Positions 34,706 through 43,408 of a stretch of 64,000 bases of DNA are shown here, in pieces. Every line of letters begins with the position of its first letter. The first letter of the stretch is position 1. Under the pieces are notes generated by a model. It did not search any database and was not told the DNA's origin. It worked only from the letters and a program-made list of their open reading frames with translations. Origin of the DNA: an uncultured Paracoccaceae bacterium (GTDB lineage: Bacteria > Pseudomonadota > Alphaproteobacteria > Rhodobacterales > Rhodobacteraceae); NCBI GenBank assembly GCA_937916485.1, contig CALFSV010000119.1:4148-68147 (forward strand), given 5' to 3'. The position numbers were made by a program, and so were the translations under genes.

Positions 34706-36789
34706 CCGACCTTCCGATGAGCCTCAAGACCACTCCGGCCATGGGTCAGTGGATCTCGTTTGAACAGCAGGGCTTCGTGACCCTGCGCACAGGTAAGGTT
34801 GAACTGGGACAAGGCATCCTGACCGCCCTTGCCCAGATTGCCGCGGACGGCCTTGGGACGGATCTGGGCCGCATCCTGCCCCAGTCCGCCGACACCGACC
34901 TATCCCCGAACGAGGGGATGACCGTAGGTAGCCTGTCGGTCGAAGTGTCAGGCGGCTCTATCCGCCTTGCGGCGGCGCAGGCGCGGATGGCCTTGTTAAA
35001 GGCTGCGGCCGAAAGGCTAGATGTCCCGCTTGACCGTGTCAGCAGCGAGGATGGCACGATCCTGAAAGATGGCGAACCGACAGGTCTGACCTTCTGGTCG
35101 CTGTCCGGGGATGTCGATTGGTCCCTGCCCGTAACCGGCGACGTTGCGGGTGCCCCCAATTCCCTTGTCGGCAGCAGCCCGCCACGCATTGACCTTGCCG
35201 CAAAGTACACCGGCGGCGGCTTCATCCACGATATGGTGATCGACGGGATGCAGCACGTTCGCATAATTCGACAGCCAACGCGGCTCGCCCGGCTTGTCGC
35301 GGTTGATGAGGCCTTCCTGACCCGCCGCCATCCGGCAGTGAGCGTCTATCGCAAAGCGGACTTTCTGGCCCTGATCGGGGCTGATGAATACGCCGTGGAA
35401 ATGGCCCTGTCCGAGGCTGACCGCTTTGTCACGTGGGACAACGACACCGGACGTTGGACCCCGCCTCAAACCGCAGAACCAGAAGTGTTTGTCCAAGGCG
35501 ATGCGACAACCGGGGCCGCAGAGGCAGTTAGCAAAACCTTTGTCGCGCGCTATAGCCGCCCGAATATCGCCCACGGCTCCATCGGCCCATCTTGTGCGTT
35601 GGCGGTCTATGACGGGGACCGGGTGACGGTCTGGTGCCATTCGCAGGGCATTTTTGAACTACGGGCCGAGATTGCGCGTTGCCTGTCGCTTGAGACCTCG
35701 CAGGTTCGGGTCATTCATGCGCATGGGGCAGGGTGCTACGGCCATAACGGGGCGGATGATGTGGGTCTGGATGCCGCCATTGTCGCCTTTGCCCATCAGG
35801 GCCAGCCGGTCCGGGTTCAATGGTCCCGGTCGGACGAGCTTGGCCATGGGCCGGTCGGCGCTGCCATGAGTGCCCAGATCGAGGCAACCCTGTCAGACGA
35901 GGGCCGCATTGCCAGTTGGCTGATGGAGGTCGACAGCGCCTCGCATGTGCAGCGCCCAGGTGCGAACGGGTATATCAACCTGACGTCGGCCGAGGCCCTT
36001 GATCCGGACAACGCCCCCAAACTGATCGCCGACCTGCCCGCAATGCGAGGGGGCGGGGCCTCGCGCAACAGCGTTGCCAACTATGATTTCCCGCAACATG
36101 TGACGGTCAGGCTGGATGCGTCCAGCCCGGTCCGGACGTCATCGTTGCGGTCGCTGGCGGCAAACCTGAACGTCTTTGCCATCGAATCAGCGATGGACGA
36201 ACTGGCTGATATGGCCGGGGCGGACCCGCTTACCTTTCGACTGGACCATTTGTCCGACCCCCGCGCCCGCGCGGTCCTGACCGAGGTCGCGGACCTTGCG
36301 GCTTGGGCGCCGGACGCGTTGGGAGGCGACGGAGAAGGCCGCGGCATTGCCGTGGCGCGCTACAAGAACAAGGGATGCTGGCTCGCCGCTGTGGCCGACG
36401 TCGAGGTGGACGAAACGGTGAGGGTCAAGCGGTTGTGGCTGGTCTGCGACGCGGGTCTCCTGATCAACCCGGCTGGTGCCCTTAGCCAGATTGAAGGGGG
36501 CGCGATCCAGACGACAAGCTGGACGTTGAAAGAGGCTGTGCCTGTCGAGGACGGGCAAATCCCGCCGCTGGATTGGGAAAGCTATCCGATCCTGCGATTC
36601 TCTGAACTGCCCAGGATCGAGACGCGTTTCATCGTGAACCCTGAAAACCCGCCTCTTGGGGCAGGCGAGGCGACTCAGGGTCCGGTGGCGGCCGCCATTG
36701 GCAATGCCGTCGCCCGGGCCCTAGGGCAGCGGATGCGTGACCTTCCCCTGTCGAGGGACCGCCTGATGGCCATGTTGCTGTCAGACTAG
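34702..36789 (+). CDS. Molybdopterin-binding hydroxylase large subunit (IorB/NicB-like)
   Basis: ATG 34702 overlaps the small-subunit stop (ATGA). The 695-residue protein begins with 'VTLRTGKVELGQGILTALAQIAADGL' (in parts: TGKVELGQGILTALAQIA), the hallmark N-terminus of the IorB type. Molybdopterin-contact blocks follow (YSRPNIAHGSIGPSCA; HGAGCYGHNGADDVGLDAA; RVQWSRSDELG) and the active-site Glu in LGAGEATQGPVAAAIGNAV. The family hydroxylates N-heterocycles or oxidises aldehydes with water as oxygen source. There is no FAD subunit, cytochrome or XdhC-type factor beside it. It is somewhat shorter than typical IorB. Substrate unknown; N-heteroaromatic is plausible. Confidence 0.85.
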   Translation: MTDLPMSLKTTPAMGQWISFEQQGFVTLRTGKVELGQGILTALAQIAADGLGTDLGRILPQSADTDLSPNEGMTVGSLSVEVSGGSIRLAAAQARMALLKAAAERLDVPLDRVSSEDGTILKDGEPTGLTFWSLSGDVDWSLPVTGDVAGAPNSLVGSSPPRIDLAAKYTGGGFIHDMVIDGMQHVRIIRQPTRLARLVAVDEAFLTRRHPAVSVYRKADFLALIGADEYAVEMALSEADRFVTWDNDTGRWTPPQTAEPEVFVQGDATTGAAEAVSKTFVARYSRPNIAHGSIGPSCALAVYDGDRVTVWCHSQGIFELRAEIARCLSLETSQVRVIHAHGAGCYGHNGADDVGLDAAIVAFAHQGQPVRVQWSRSDELGHGPVGAAMSAQIEATLSDEGRIASWLMEVDSASHVQRPGANGYINLTSAEALDPDNAPKLIADLPAMRGGGASRNSVANYDFPQHVTVRLDASSPVRTSSLRSLAANLNVFAIESAMDELADMAGADPLTFRLDHLSDPRARAVLTEVADLAAWAPDALGGDGEGRGIAVARYKNKGCWLAAVADVEVDETVRVKRLWLVCDAGLLINPAGALSQIEGGAIQTTSWTLKEAVPVEDGQIPPLDWESYPILRFSELPRIETRFIVNPENPPLGAGEATQGPVAAAIGNAVARALGQRMRDLPLSRDRLMAMLLSD

Positions 36790-36804
36790 ATTGGGCAGGC
36801 AGGC

Positions 36805-36825
36805 AACCGGGTTGGGCCGGTTTTT
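36805..36825 (+). terminator. Terminator after the molybdenum hydroxylase
   Basis: AACCGG (36805-36810) and CCGGTT (36817-36822) form a 6-bp stem followed by more T residues. It lies 16 bases after the stop codon. The remaining bases to petA (37011) presumably hold the pet promoter, which I cannot define. Confidence 0.5.
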
Positions 36826-37010
36826 AGCCTGGTGAAGCATTTGGATAACAATCTTGCGCGGTGGAGTAATTCTCTAACCCCTGCGCCCTATTGTCCGCTG
36901 GACGCTGTCCCCAATGCCCGATAAAGAGCGCCAGAATGACTGGCGGCGGCCCGCCGGTGATCCAATCCGACCCGGCCATCGGCCGGCCCACTAACGGAGA
37001 TGCACGCCCC

Positions 37011-37574
37011 ATGTCACATACAGACGATACCCAGGGCACACGTCGCGACTTCATTTACTACGCCACAGCTGGCGCAGGCGCAGTTGTAACGGGTGCAGCG
37101 GTCTGGCCGCTGGTGAACCAGATGAACCCTTCCGCCGATGTGCGCGCCCTGGCTTCGATCCAGGTCGACGTCTCTGGCGTTGATGAAGGCACCCAGTTGA
37201 CGGTGCTTTGGCAGGGTAAGCCGGTGTTCATTCGCTACCGGACCGCGGAAGAGATCGAAGCCGCCCGTGCCGTCGATGTCGACAGCCTGCCCGACCCGAT
37301 GGCAGAAAACGCGAACCTGACCAACGCCACGGCCCCTGCGACGGACGAGAACCGTTCCCTGTCGGAAGACGGGTCCTGGTTGGTCCAGATGGGCGTTTGT
37401 ACCCACCTTGGTTGCGTTCCCCTCGGCGAGCAGGGCGACTTTGGCGGATGGTTCTGCCCGTGCCACGGCTCGCACTACGATACAGCCGGTCGGATCCGCA
37501 AAGGGCCCGCACCGCGCAACCTTCCCATTCCGGTCGCGTCCTTCGTGGACGAGACCACGATCCAGCTCGGTTAA
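37011..37574 (+). CDS. petA: Cytochrome bc1 Rieske iron-sulfur subunit
   Basis: ATG 37011 (CGGAGA upstream) gives 187 residues. A Tat-type N-terminus with '[27 protein letters not shown]' (in parts: [14 protein letters not shown]) anchors it in the membrane. The [2Fe-2S] cluster ligands are Cys/His in '[10 protein letters not shown]' and 'CPCHGSHYD', and both disulfide Cys are present. It oxidises quinol and passes the electron to cytochrome c1. It is the first gene of petABC; the order and 12-base gap to petB are those of Rhodobacteraceae. Confidence 0.96.
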   Translation: MSHTDDTQGTRRDFIYYATAGAGAVVTGAAVWPLVNQMNPSADVRALASIQVDVSGVDEGTQLTVLWQGKPVFIRYRTAEEIEAARAVDVDSLPDPMAENANLTNATAPATDENRSLSEDGSWLVQMGVCTHLGCVPLGEQGDFGGWFCPCHGSHYDTAGRIRKGPAPRNLPIPVASFVDETTIQLG

Positions 37575-37586
37575 GGAGAGGCACCC

Positions 37587-38933
37587 ATGGCCGGTATTCC
37601 CCACGACCATTATGAACCCAAGTCTGGTGGCGAAAAGTGGCTCCATAGCCGTTTGCCCATCGTCGGACTTCTTTATGATACCCTATTCATCCCCACTCCG
37701 AAGAACCTCAACTGGATGTGGATTTGGGGCATTGTCCTGACCTTTACCCTGGTCATGCAGATCGCCACCGGCGTTGTCCTTGTCATGCACTATACGCCGC
37801 ATGTGGACATGGCCTTTGCCAGCGTCGAACACATCATGCGTGACGTGAACGGCGGGCATATGATCCGTTACTTCCACCAGAACGGCGCGTCGCTGTTCTT
37901 TGTGGCAGTCTACCTGCACATGTTCCGGTCACTGTACTACGGCTCCTACAAGGCGCCGCGTGAAGTGACCTGGGTTATCGGCATCCTGATGTTCTTGCTT
38001 ATGATGGGCACAGCGTTCATGGGCTACGTTCTTCCCTGGGGTCAGATGTCGTTCCACGGCACGGCTGTTATCACCGGCCTGTTCGGGGCGATCCCCTTCA
38101 TCGGCGAGGCGATCCAGACCTGGCTCTTGGGCGCATCCGCTGTTGGTCAACCGGCGCTCAACCGCTTCTTCTCGTTGCACTATTTGCTGCCCTTCGTCCT
38201 GCTGGGCCTGACGATCGTGCACATCTGGGCGTTCCACACGACCGGCAACAACAACCCCACCGGGGTCGAAGTCCGCCGGACATCCAAGGAAGAAGCGCAG
38301 AAAGACACCCTGCCATTCTGGCCTTACTTCGTGATCAAGGACCTGTTTGCACTGGCCATCATTCTGGCCGTGTTCATGGCAATCGTCGGCTTTATGCCCA
38401 ACTACCTTGGCCACCCAGACAACTACATCCCGGCAAACCCGCTGGCGACGCCATCGCACATCGTGCCGGAATGGTACTTCCTGCCCTTCTACGCGATCCT
38501 GCGGGCCTTTACCGCTGACGTCTGGGTCGTGATGCTGGTTGATTGGATCAGCTTTGGGATCATCGACGCCAAGTTCTTTGGGGTTCTGGCCATGTTCGGC
38601 GCAATCATCGTGATGGCGCTGGCTCCCTGGCTGGACACATCGTCGGTGCGTTCGGGCCGGTACCGTCCGATGTTCAAGTGGTGGTTTGCGCTGCTGGTTG
38701 TCGACTTCATCGTTCTGATGTGGGTCGGGGCCATGCCGGCGGAAGGGATCTACCCCTACATCTCGCTCATCGGTTCGGCCTACTGGTTCGGCTACTTCCT
38801 GATCCTGCTGCCGCTTCTTGGCGTGATCGAGAAACCGACCACTCCGCCCAGCACGATCGAGGCCGACTTTAACGACCACTACGGCGATACTGCGGTAAAG
38901 GGCGGCGCTGCCGCTCCGACCCCGGCCGAGTGA
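37587..38933 (+). CDS. petB: Cytochrome b subunit of the bc1 complex
   Basis: The 448-residue protein has eight membrane helices. It carries '[25 protein letters not shown]' (in parts: [13 protein letters not shown]), the haem-His helices ([23 protein letters not shown] in parts: [18 protein letters not shown]; and [15 protein letters not shown]), the Qo-site '[16 protein letters not shown]' and '[16 protein letters not shown]' with the PEWY motif. Length is normal. It lies between petA and petC. Confidence 0.97.
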   Translation: MAGIPHDHYEPKSGGEKWLHSRLPIVGLLYDTLFIPTPKNLNWMWIWGIVLTFTLVMQIATGVVLVMHYTPHVDMAFASVEHIMRDVNGGHMIRYFHQNGASLFFVAVYLHMFRSLYYGSYKAPREVTWVIGILMFLLMMGTAFMGYVLPWGQMSFHGTAVITGLFGAIPFIGEAIQTWLLGASAVGQPALNRFFSLHYLLPFVLLGLTIVHIWAFHTTGNNNPTGVEVRRTSKEEAQKDTLPFWPYFVIKDLFALAIILAVFMAIVGFMPNYLGHPDNYIPANPLATPSHIVPEWYFLPFYAILRAFTADVWVVMLVDWISFGIIDAKFFGVLAMFGAIIVMALAPWLDTSSVRSGRYRPMFKWWFALLVVDFIVLMWVGAMPAEGIYPYISLIGSAYWFGYFLILLPLLGVIEKPTTPPSTIEADFNDHYGDTAVKGGAAAPTPAE

Positions 38934-38947
38934 GAAAGGACCATCTG

Positions 38948-39820
38948 ATGTTGAGAACGCTTACTCTCACGGCTGCTCTTGGCCTTGGCCTTTTGGCCGC
39001 TGGGGTTCCTGCCCCGGTTCGGGCCGCGGGCGAGGCCCATGTCGAGGACTTCGATTTCTCGTTCGAAGGTCCTTTCGGAAGCTACGACCAGATGCAGCTC
39101 CAGCGGGGCCTGCAGGTCTTTACCGAGATCTGCGCGTCCTGCCACGGCCTGCATTACGTGACGTACCGCAACCTGTCGGACGAAGGTGGGCCCGGCCTGC
39201 CCGAGGACCAGATGCGGGCATATGCGGACCAGTACGAGGTCTGGGACCCGACGTTGCTGGACGGCGAAGGCGACTATCGGCCGGCAACACCGGCGGACAA
39301 GTTCTTTAACTCGTCCCTCTCCAACGCTCCGGACCTTAGCCTAATGGCCAAGGCCCGGGCCGGCTTCCACGGACCCTACGGCACGGGTTTGAGCCAGCTG
39401 TTCAACGGCATGGGCGGACCAGAGTACATCGCCTCACTCATGGTAGGCTATGAAGAAGAGCCGGAGTGCGCGCTCGATGGTCCCGTCATGGACGGCTACT
39501 ACAACACTGCTTTCGCCAATGGTGGCTTCTCGCCGACCTGTATCGACGAGAACGGCAAGCACATGGTTCCGGGAAGCTGGATCGCGATGCCCCAGCCGCT
39601 TTATGGCGATGACGTCGACTATGCCGACGGCCACTCGACTGAGTTGCATCACGTGGCTGAAGATGTTTCGGCCTTCCTGATGTGGGCAGCCGAGCCAAAG
39701 CTGGTTGCACGCAAGCAGGCCGGTCTGACCGGCGTGCTGTTCCTCACCGTTCTTTCGGTGCTGCTCTATCTGACGAACAAGCGGATCTGGGCCCCGGTCA
39801 AGCATCCCAAGAAAAGTTGA
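38948..39820 (+). CDS. petC: Cytochrome c1 subunit of the bc1 complex
   Basis: ATG 38948 with GAAAGGA upstream gives 290 residues including a signal peptide ([21 protein letters not shown]). The haem site is [10 protein letters not shown] and the axial Met is probably in '[13 protein letters not shown]'. A C-terminal anchor ([20 protein letters not shown]) holds it to the membrane. It is the last gene of petABC. A terminator follows. Confidence 0.96.
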   Translation: MLRTLTLTAALGLGLLAAGVPAPVRAAGEAHVEDFDFSFEGPFGSYDQMQLQRGLQVFTEICASCHGLHYVTYRNLSDEGGPGLPEDQMRAYADQYEVWDPTLLDGEGDYRPATPADKFFNSSLSNAPDLSLMAKARAGFHGPYGTGLSQLFNGMGGPEYIASLMVGYEEEPECALDGPVMDGYYNTAFANGGFSPTCIDENGKHMVPGSWIAMPQPLYGDDVDYADGHSTELHHVAEDVSAFLMWAAEPKLVARKQAGLTGVLFLTVLSVLLYLTNKRIWAPVKHPKKS

Positions 39821-39845
39821 TCGGTTCTTCTGATCCGGCAAAAGC

Positions 39846-39878
39846 GGCGCTTTCCTGAAAGGGAAGGCGCCGTTTTCC
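39846..39878 (+). terminator. Rho-independent terminator of petABC
   Basis: CGGCGCTTTCC (39847-39857) pairs with GGAAGGCGCCG (39863-39873) with one wobble, followed by TTTTCCTTT. Confidence 0.75.
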
Positions 39879-39888
39879 TTTGTGGGCG

Positions 39889-39954
39889 GTGGGTCTGGAC
39901 CCACCTTACCGCTGGCATTTGCCAAAGGCGCGTAAGGTGGGTTTCAACCCACCT
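39889..39954. repeat. Paired hairpins forming a REP-like inverted repeat
   Basis: GGTGGGTC-TG-GACCCACC (39889-39906) and GGTGGGTT-TC-AACCCACC (39937-39954) are two perfect 8-bp-stem hairpins in 66 bases. The first is followed by TTAC and the second preceded by GTAA, so the two units are also inverted copies of each other. Such units recur between genes in Rhodobacteraceae, from general knowledge. They lie between the convergent petC and thiQ and overlap the end of thiQ (stop 39944). Confidence 0.65.
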
Positions 39955-40657
39955 CCCGCCCAAGGTAGCGACGCAAGGCTTCGGGCGGATGATCCAGCAG
40001 CGCCTGCGGCGGAACCGGCGGCACCGCTTTGCCTTCGGCCACAAAGACAACTGCATCTGCAATTCGGCGGGCATCCTCAGGATCATGGGTGACCATAACC
40101 AGAGTGCGTCCCGCGGAACCAAGCACCTCGACGGCAAGGTCCAGCATCTCGGCCTTCAGGCCGGGACCAAGGGCGGCGAAGGGCTCATCCATCAGGACCA
40201 GTGGACGCTCGGCCAGCAAGGCCCGACCAAGGGCCGCTCGGCTCTGCTGTCCTCCCGACAAGGCCCCCGGTCTTCGGTCGCCAAGATCCGCCAGCCCGAC
40301 CCGGTCCAGCACCCATTCAACCTTGGCCTTGTCGGCCTGGGTCAGCCGCAGCGTAGGGTGCAGGCCCAGCCCAAGGTTCTGGTTCACCGTGAGATGCGGG
40401 AACAGGTTATGATCCTGAAACAGGATGCTGATGGGACGCGACCCCGGAGGAACTTGGGTCAGGTCTTGCCCGTCCCAGACCACTCGCCCAGCGACGGGTG
40501 CCAGAAACCCGGCAATGGCGCTAAGCAGGGTCGATTTCCCTTCGCCTGAGGGGCCAAGGACGGCCGTCACCTGACCCGGCTTTAGCGACAGATCGGCGGA
40601 CAGGCGAAAGCCGTCCTGTTCAAGCCTCAGCTCATCCAGCCACAAGCCTTCAGTCAT
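39944..40657 (-). CDS. thiQ: Thiamine ABC transporter ATPase
   Basis: ATG 40657 gives 237 residues, the ThiQ size; the longer frame to 40717 lies inside thiP. Motifs: Walker A GPSGEGKST (Glu in place of the more usual Gly/Ala/Cys), Q-loop ILFQDHNLFPHLTVNQN with the ThiQ-typical 'FQDHNLFPHL', signature LSGGQQSRAALGRAL, Walker B LVLMDEPFAALGP, and switch His in MVTHDPEDARRIAD. It overlaps thiP by 8 bases. The last 11 bases lie in the palindromic repeat. Confidence 0.92.
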   Translation of the reverse strand: MTEGLWLDELRLEQDGFRLSADLSLKPGQVTAVLGPSGEGKSTLLSAIAGFLAPVAGRVVWDGQDLTQVPPGSRPISILFQDHNLFPHLTVNQNLGLGLHPTLRLTQADKAKVEWVLDRVGLADLGDRRPGALSGGQQSRAALGRALLAERPLVLMDEPFAALGPGLKAEMLDLAVEVLGSAGRTLVMVTHDPEDARRIADAVVFVAEGKAVPPVPPQALLDHPPEALRRYLGREVG

Positions 40658-42191
40658 CCACCCTGCCTCCCCTATCGCAAAGCCAGAATGCAAGCAGGCT
40701 GAGGGCCAAAAGGACAAGCGCTACTCCGGCGGCGGCATCCATACGATAGGCGCCCATCAGGCGATACATGGCAAGGGGCAGGGTTTCCTGCCCACCCGTT
40801 GCAAACAGCGTGATCACGCCCAGATCCCCCATGCTAAGCGCTGCGCTCAACCCCGCTGCAAATCCGATTGGCCTGCGCAAACGGGGAAAGATCAACCACC
40901 TGAGCCGTGCCCAACCGCGCAGCCCCAGACTGTCAGCTAGGCGGCCGTAGTCGCCCTCGACCCGGGCCAGTTCTGGCGCAATGGACCGATAAGCAAAGGG
41001 CAGGGCCATCGTTGCGTTCACAAGGGCCGTAACGACAAGGGCAAGGCGAGCGGGGTTCATCAGGGGATGCACAATCAGGAATAGCCCCGTTCCGATGACT
41101 AGGCCAGAGGCCGCCAGCGGAAGCGTGCTGGCCAGCCCCGCCAGCGCCCCGCCCCAGCGCATCGCCAGCGTCAGGGCCAACCCAAGGCACAGGATCGTGG
41201 ACAGGACCGCCACCAGAACTGAGCGTAACGCGGCAGGCCAGATGCTTATTGGCAGATCTGCCAGACCAGACAATCCGCGGGTCACCACCATCGCCAGTGG
41301 CAGAAGGAGAAAACATGCCGCGGCGACAAGGACCGCACCGTCCCTCACCACAGACCATCTGCCGCCATCCCATCGTTGCACAACCCGGTCCAACCCGCCG
41401 CCCTGTGCCTGAGGCAGCGTCACCGTCCAGGCCAGGATGGCGGCAATGGCGCAGATGCCGAATTGCAGGACAGCGAGCCGGGCCGCGCCTGCAAGGTCAA
41501 AGTCAAACCGCAGCGCCTGATAAATCGCAAGCTCGACCGTTGTGGCGCGAGGCCCGCCTCCTAGAATGAGTGCAACGGCAAAGCTTGTCAGGCAAATCAG
41601 GAAGATCGCCAACGCAATGCCCGGCACAACGGCCCGCAACATCGGCCATTCCAGAAACCGTCCCGGCGGGAGGTCAAGCGTGGCCGCCAGGCGAAACCGC
41701 TCAGCCGGGATCGACAGCCAGCCTTGGAGGATTAGGCGCACGGCCAAGGGAAGGTTGAAGAACACATGGGCCAGAACGACGCCGTGGAACCCGTAAATAC
41801 TGACCTCAGTCAGGCCGATTGCTGACAGGGCACCATTCAACAGGCCGCCCCGTCCAAAGACGGCCAACAGGCCCAGCACCGCCACTATGACCGGCAGGAT
41901 GAAGGGCGCGCCCATCAGCGTTACCAAAAGGCTGCGTCCGCGAAAGCGCCGACGGGCCAATGCCCGCGCCACTGGAATGGCCACGAGCACCGACACCGCC
42001 GACGAGGCGGCTGCCTGCAAAACAGTGAACCGTACCGCCGCCCAATCCGCAGGACCAAGCCATTGGCCCGTCCCTGCGCGCAGGGCAACGATACACAGCG
42101 TTCCAAGGGTCAGCACCAGAACCAGCCAGGCGGCTATTGCACCTGGCCAGCGGGGCAGCCCCGGGGCTAGCGGGACAGGGCGTTGCGCCAT
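40650..42191 (-). CDS. thiP: Thiamine ABC transporter permease
   Basis: The 513-residue protein is a fused double permease with about twelve membrane segments and two EAA loops (first: RFRLAATLDLPPGRFLEWP; second: DYGRLADSLGLRGWARLRWL, in full-length FbpB/ThiP style). ThiP is one polypeptide forming both channel halves. It overlaps thiB by 25 bases and thiQ by 8, so the three are tightly coupled. Context with a TPP riboswitch fixes thiamine as substrate. Confidence 0.93.
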   Translation of the reverse strand: MAQRPVPLAPGLPRWPGAIAAWLVLVLTLGTLCIVALRAGTGQWLGPADWAAVRFTVLQAAASSAVSVLVAIPVARALARRRFRGRSLLVTLMGAPFILPVIVAVLGLLAVFGRGGLLNGALSAIGLTEVSIYGFHGVVLAHVFFNLPLAVRLILQGWLSIPAERFRLAATLDLPPGRFLEWPMLRAVVPGIALAIFLICLTSFAVALILGGGPRATTVELAIYQALRFDFDLAGAARLAVLQFGICAIAAILAWTVTLPQAQGGGLDRVVQRWDGGRWSVVRDGAVLVAAACFLLLPLAMVVTRGLSGLADLPISIWPAALRSVLVAVLSTILCLGLALTLAMRWGGALAGLASTLPLAASGLVIGTGLFLIVHPLMNPARLALVVTALVNATMALPFAYRSIAPELARVEGDYGRLADSLGLRGWARLRWLIFPRLRRPIGFAAGLSAALSMGDLGVITLFATGGQETLPLAMYRLMGAYRMDAAAGVALVLLALSLLAFWLCDRGGRVDD

Positions 42192-43153
42192 TCTGTTATA
42201 GCCTCATCCCTTATCTCGCGGGCTGCAGGGCCAGACAGCAACAGGGCACTACCGGGAACGGCCAGCGTTTCAAACCCGCCCGGAAGGCCGCTTTCAGGCG
42301 TGACCGCGGGGTACATCCAGTTGGTCATCGCAATCTCGTCCTGAAAGCCGGGGCTGACCATAAAGGCCATGAAAGAGCGGGCCAGATCAGGCACATCTGA
42401 GCTTTGCAAAACACCTGCCACTTCGATCTGCATGTAATGCCCTTCCTCAAAGGTCCATGAGGTCTTGGACCCATCGCCTTCCGCGATCAGATGATAGGCG
42501 GGAGAGGTCGTGTAGGACAGAACCGCGTCCGCCTCACCCTCAAGGAAAAGGCCATAGGCCTCTGACCAGCCGGGGGTGACGGTGACGATGTTGTCGGCCA
42601 GCGCCTCCCATATTTCAGGGGCACGGTCGCCGTAGGCCTCCTTCACCCAGAGGACCAGACCAAGGCCGGGGGTGGAGGAGCGGGGGTCCTGGATCACAAT
42701 GCTCAGATCGCTTTGGGCCAAAGCCTCAAATGTGGCCGGCGCAGGCACCGTGACATCGCTGACAAAGGCAAAGTAGCCCCAGTCATAGGGTAAGAAGGTT
42801 GCATCGTCCCAGGCGATGGGCAGATCCAGCGCAGGCATCAGTCCGTGGGGCGCAAAGAGGCCCGTATCAGCGGCAGCGGCCGTCAGGTTGGTGTCGAGGC
42901 CAAGCACGATGTCCGCGTCGGTCCTGGCCCCTTCAAGCTGGAGCCGGGCCAAGAGGGCCGCGCCATCGCCATGGCCGACAAACTGCAGATCGCAGGCGCA
43001 GGTGGCCTCGAATGCCGCCTCAACCACCGGGCCGGGGCCCCATTCGGTGACAAAGCTGTCGTAGGTGTAGATCGTCAAGACGGGGTCTTGTTGTGCCTGC
43101 GCGATGCTGGCACTCAAGAACAGTCCTGCGACATGGGTCAGATGGAGTTTCAT
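42167..43153 (-). CDS. thiB: Thiamine-binding periplasmic protein
   Basis: The 328-residue protein has a signal peptide (HVAGLFLSASIAQAQ) and the ThiB/TbpA start 'VLTIYTYDSFVTEWGPGPVVEAAFEATC' (in parts: LTIYTYDSFVTEWGPG). Further blocks are 'WVKEAYGDRAPEIW' and 'TSPAYHLIAEGDGSKTSWTFEEGHYMQIE' (in parts: LSYTTSPAYHLIAEGD, FEEGHYMQIE). It is the first gene of thiBPQ, behind a TPP riboswitch about 60 bases upstream. Confidence 0.94.
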   Translation of the reverse strand: MKLHLTHVAGLFLSASIAQAQQDPVLTIYTYDSFVTEWGPGPVVEAAFEATCACDLQFVGHGDGAALLARLQLEGARTDADIVLGLDTNLTAAAADTGLFAPHGLMPALDLPIAWDDATFLPYDWGYFAFVSDVTVPAPATFEALAQSDLSIVIQDPRSSTPGLGLVLWVKEAYGDRAPEIWEALADNIVTVTPGWSEAYGLFLEGEADAVLSYTTSPAYHLIAEGDGSKTSWTFEEGHYMQIEVAGVLQSSDVPDLARSFMAFMVSPGFQDEIAMTNWMYPAVTPESGLPGGFETLAVPGSALLLSGPAAREIRDEAITEWRNALSR

Positions 43154-43211
43154 GTTTCATCCTTTTCACATGCGGCCAAGACGGATGGGGGCAGTGAGGA
43201 CGAACTCATGA

Positions 43212-43287
43212 CCTTCCCTCCGCCGGTCCTAACCGGTTCAGGTTCAACGGGTTCGCTTGCGCATCTCAGCCATTTGCATGGCACCCC
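43212..43287 (-). promoter_or_regulatory. TPP riboswitch (THI box) controlling thiBPQ
   Basis: Read on the minus strand from 43287: GGGGTGC, then GGCTGAGA (43265-43272), ACCCGTTGAACCTGA (43238-43252) and GGTTAG with ACCGGCGGAGGGAAGG at the end (43212 onward). These are the conserved P2/P4 and J-region blocks of the TPP aptamer, in order. It lies 58 bases before thiB. In proteobacteria such aptamers usually hide the ribosome site when TPP is bound; no clear terminator is visible here. Confidence 0.93.
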
Positions 43288-43331
43288 GAGGTGATGCAGA
43301 ACCTATCGCAGAATTCCCTGACTTCAAGTGG

Positions 43332-43353
43332 AAGATTTTTCGCGAAAAATCTT
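43332..43353. repeat. Perfect 22-bp palindrome between thiB and aroC
   Basis: Arms AAGATTTTTCG and CGAAAAATCTT meet with no gap. It lies between the divergent thiBPQ riboswitch and aroC, 55 bases before the aroC ATG. It could be a dimeric regulator site, a hairpin in the aroC leader, or one copy of a dispersed repeat. No second copy is seen in this window. Confidence 0.6.
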
Positions 43354-43408
43354 GGCCCGCCCCGCCAGATCCCCTATGCCAAAGGCCGCAGCTTCGGGAG
43401 CGCAGAGT

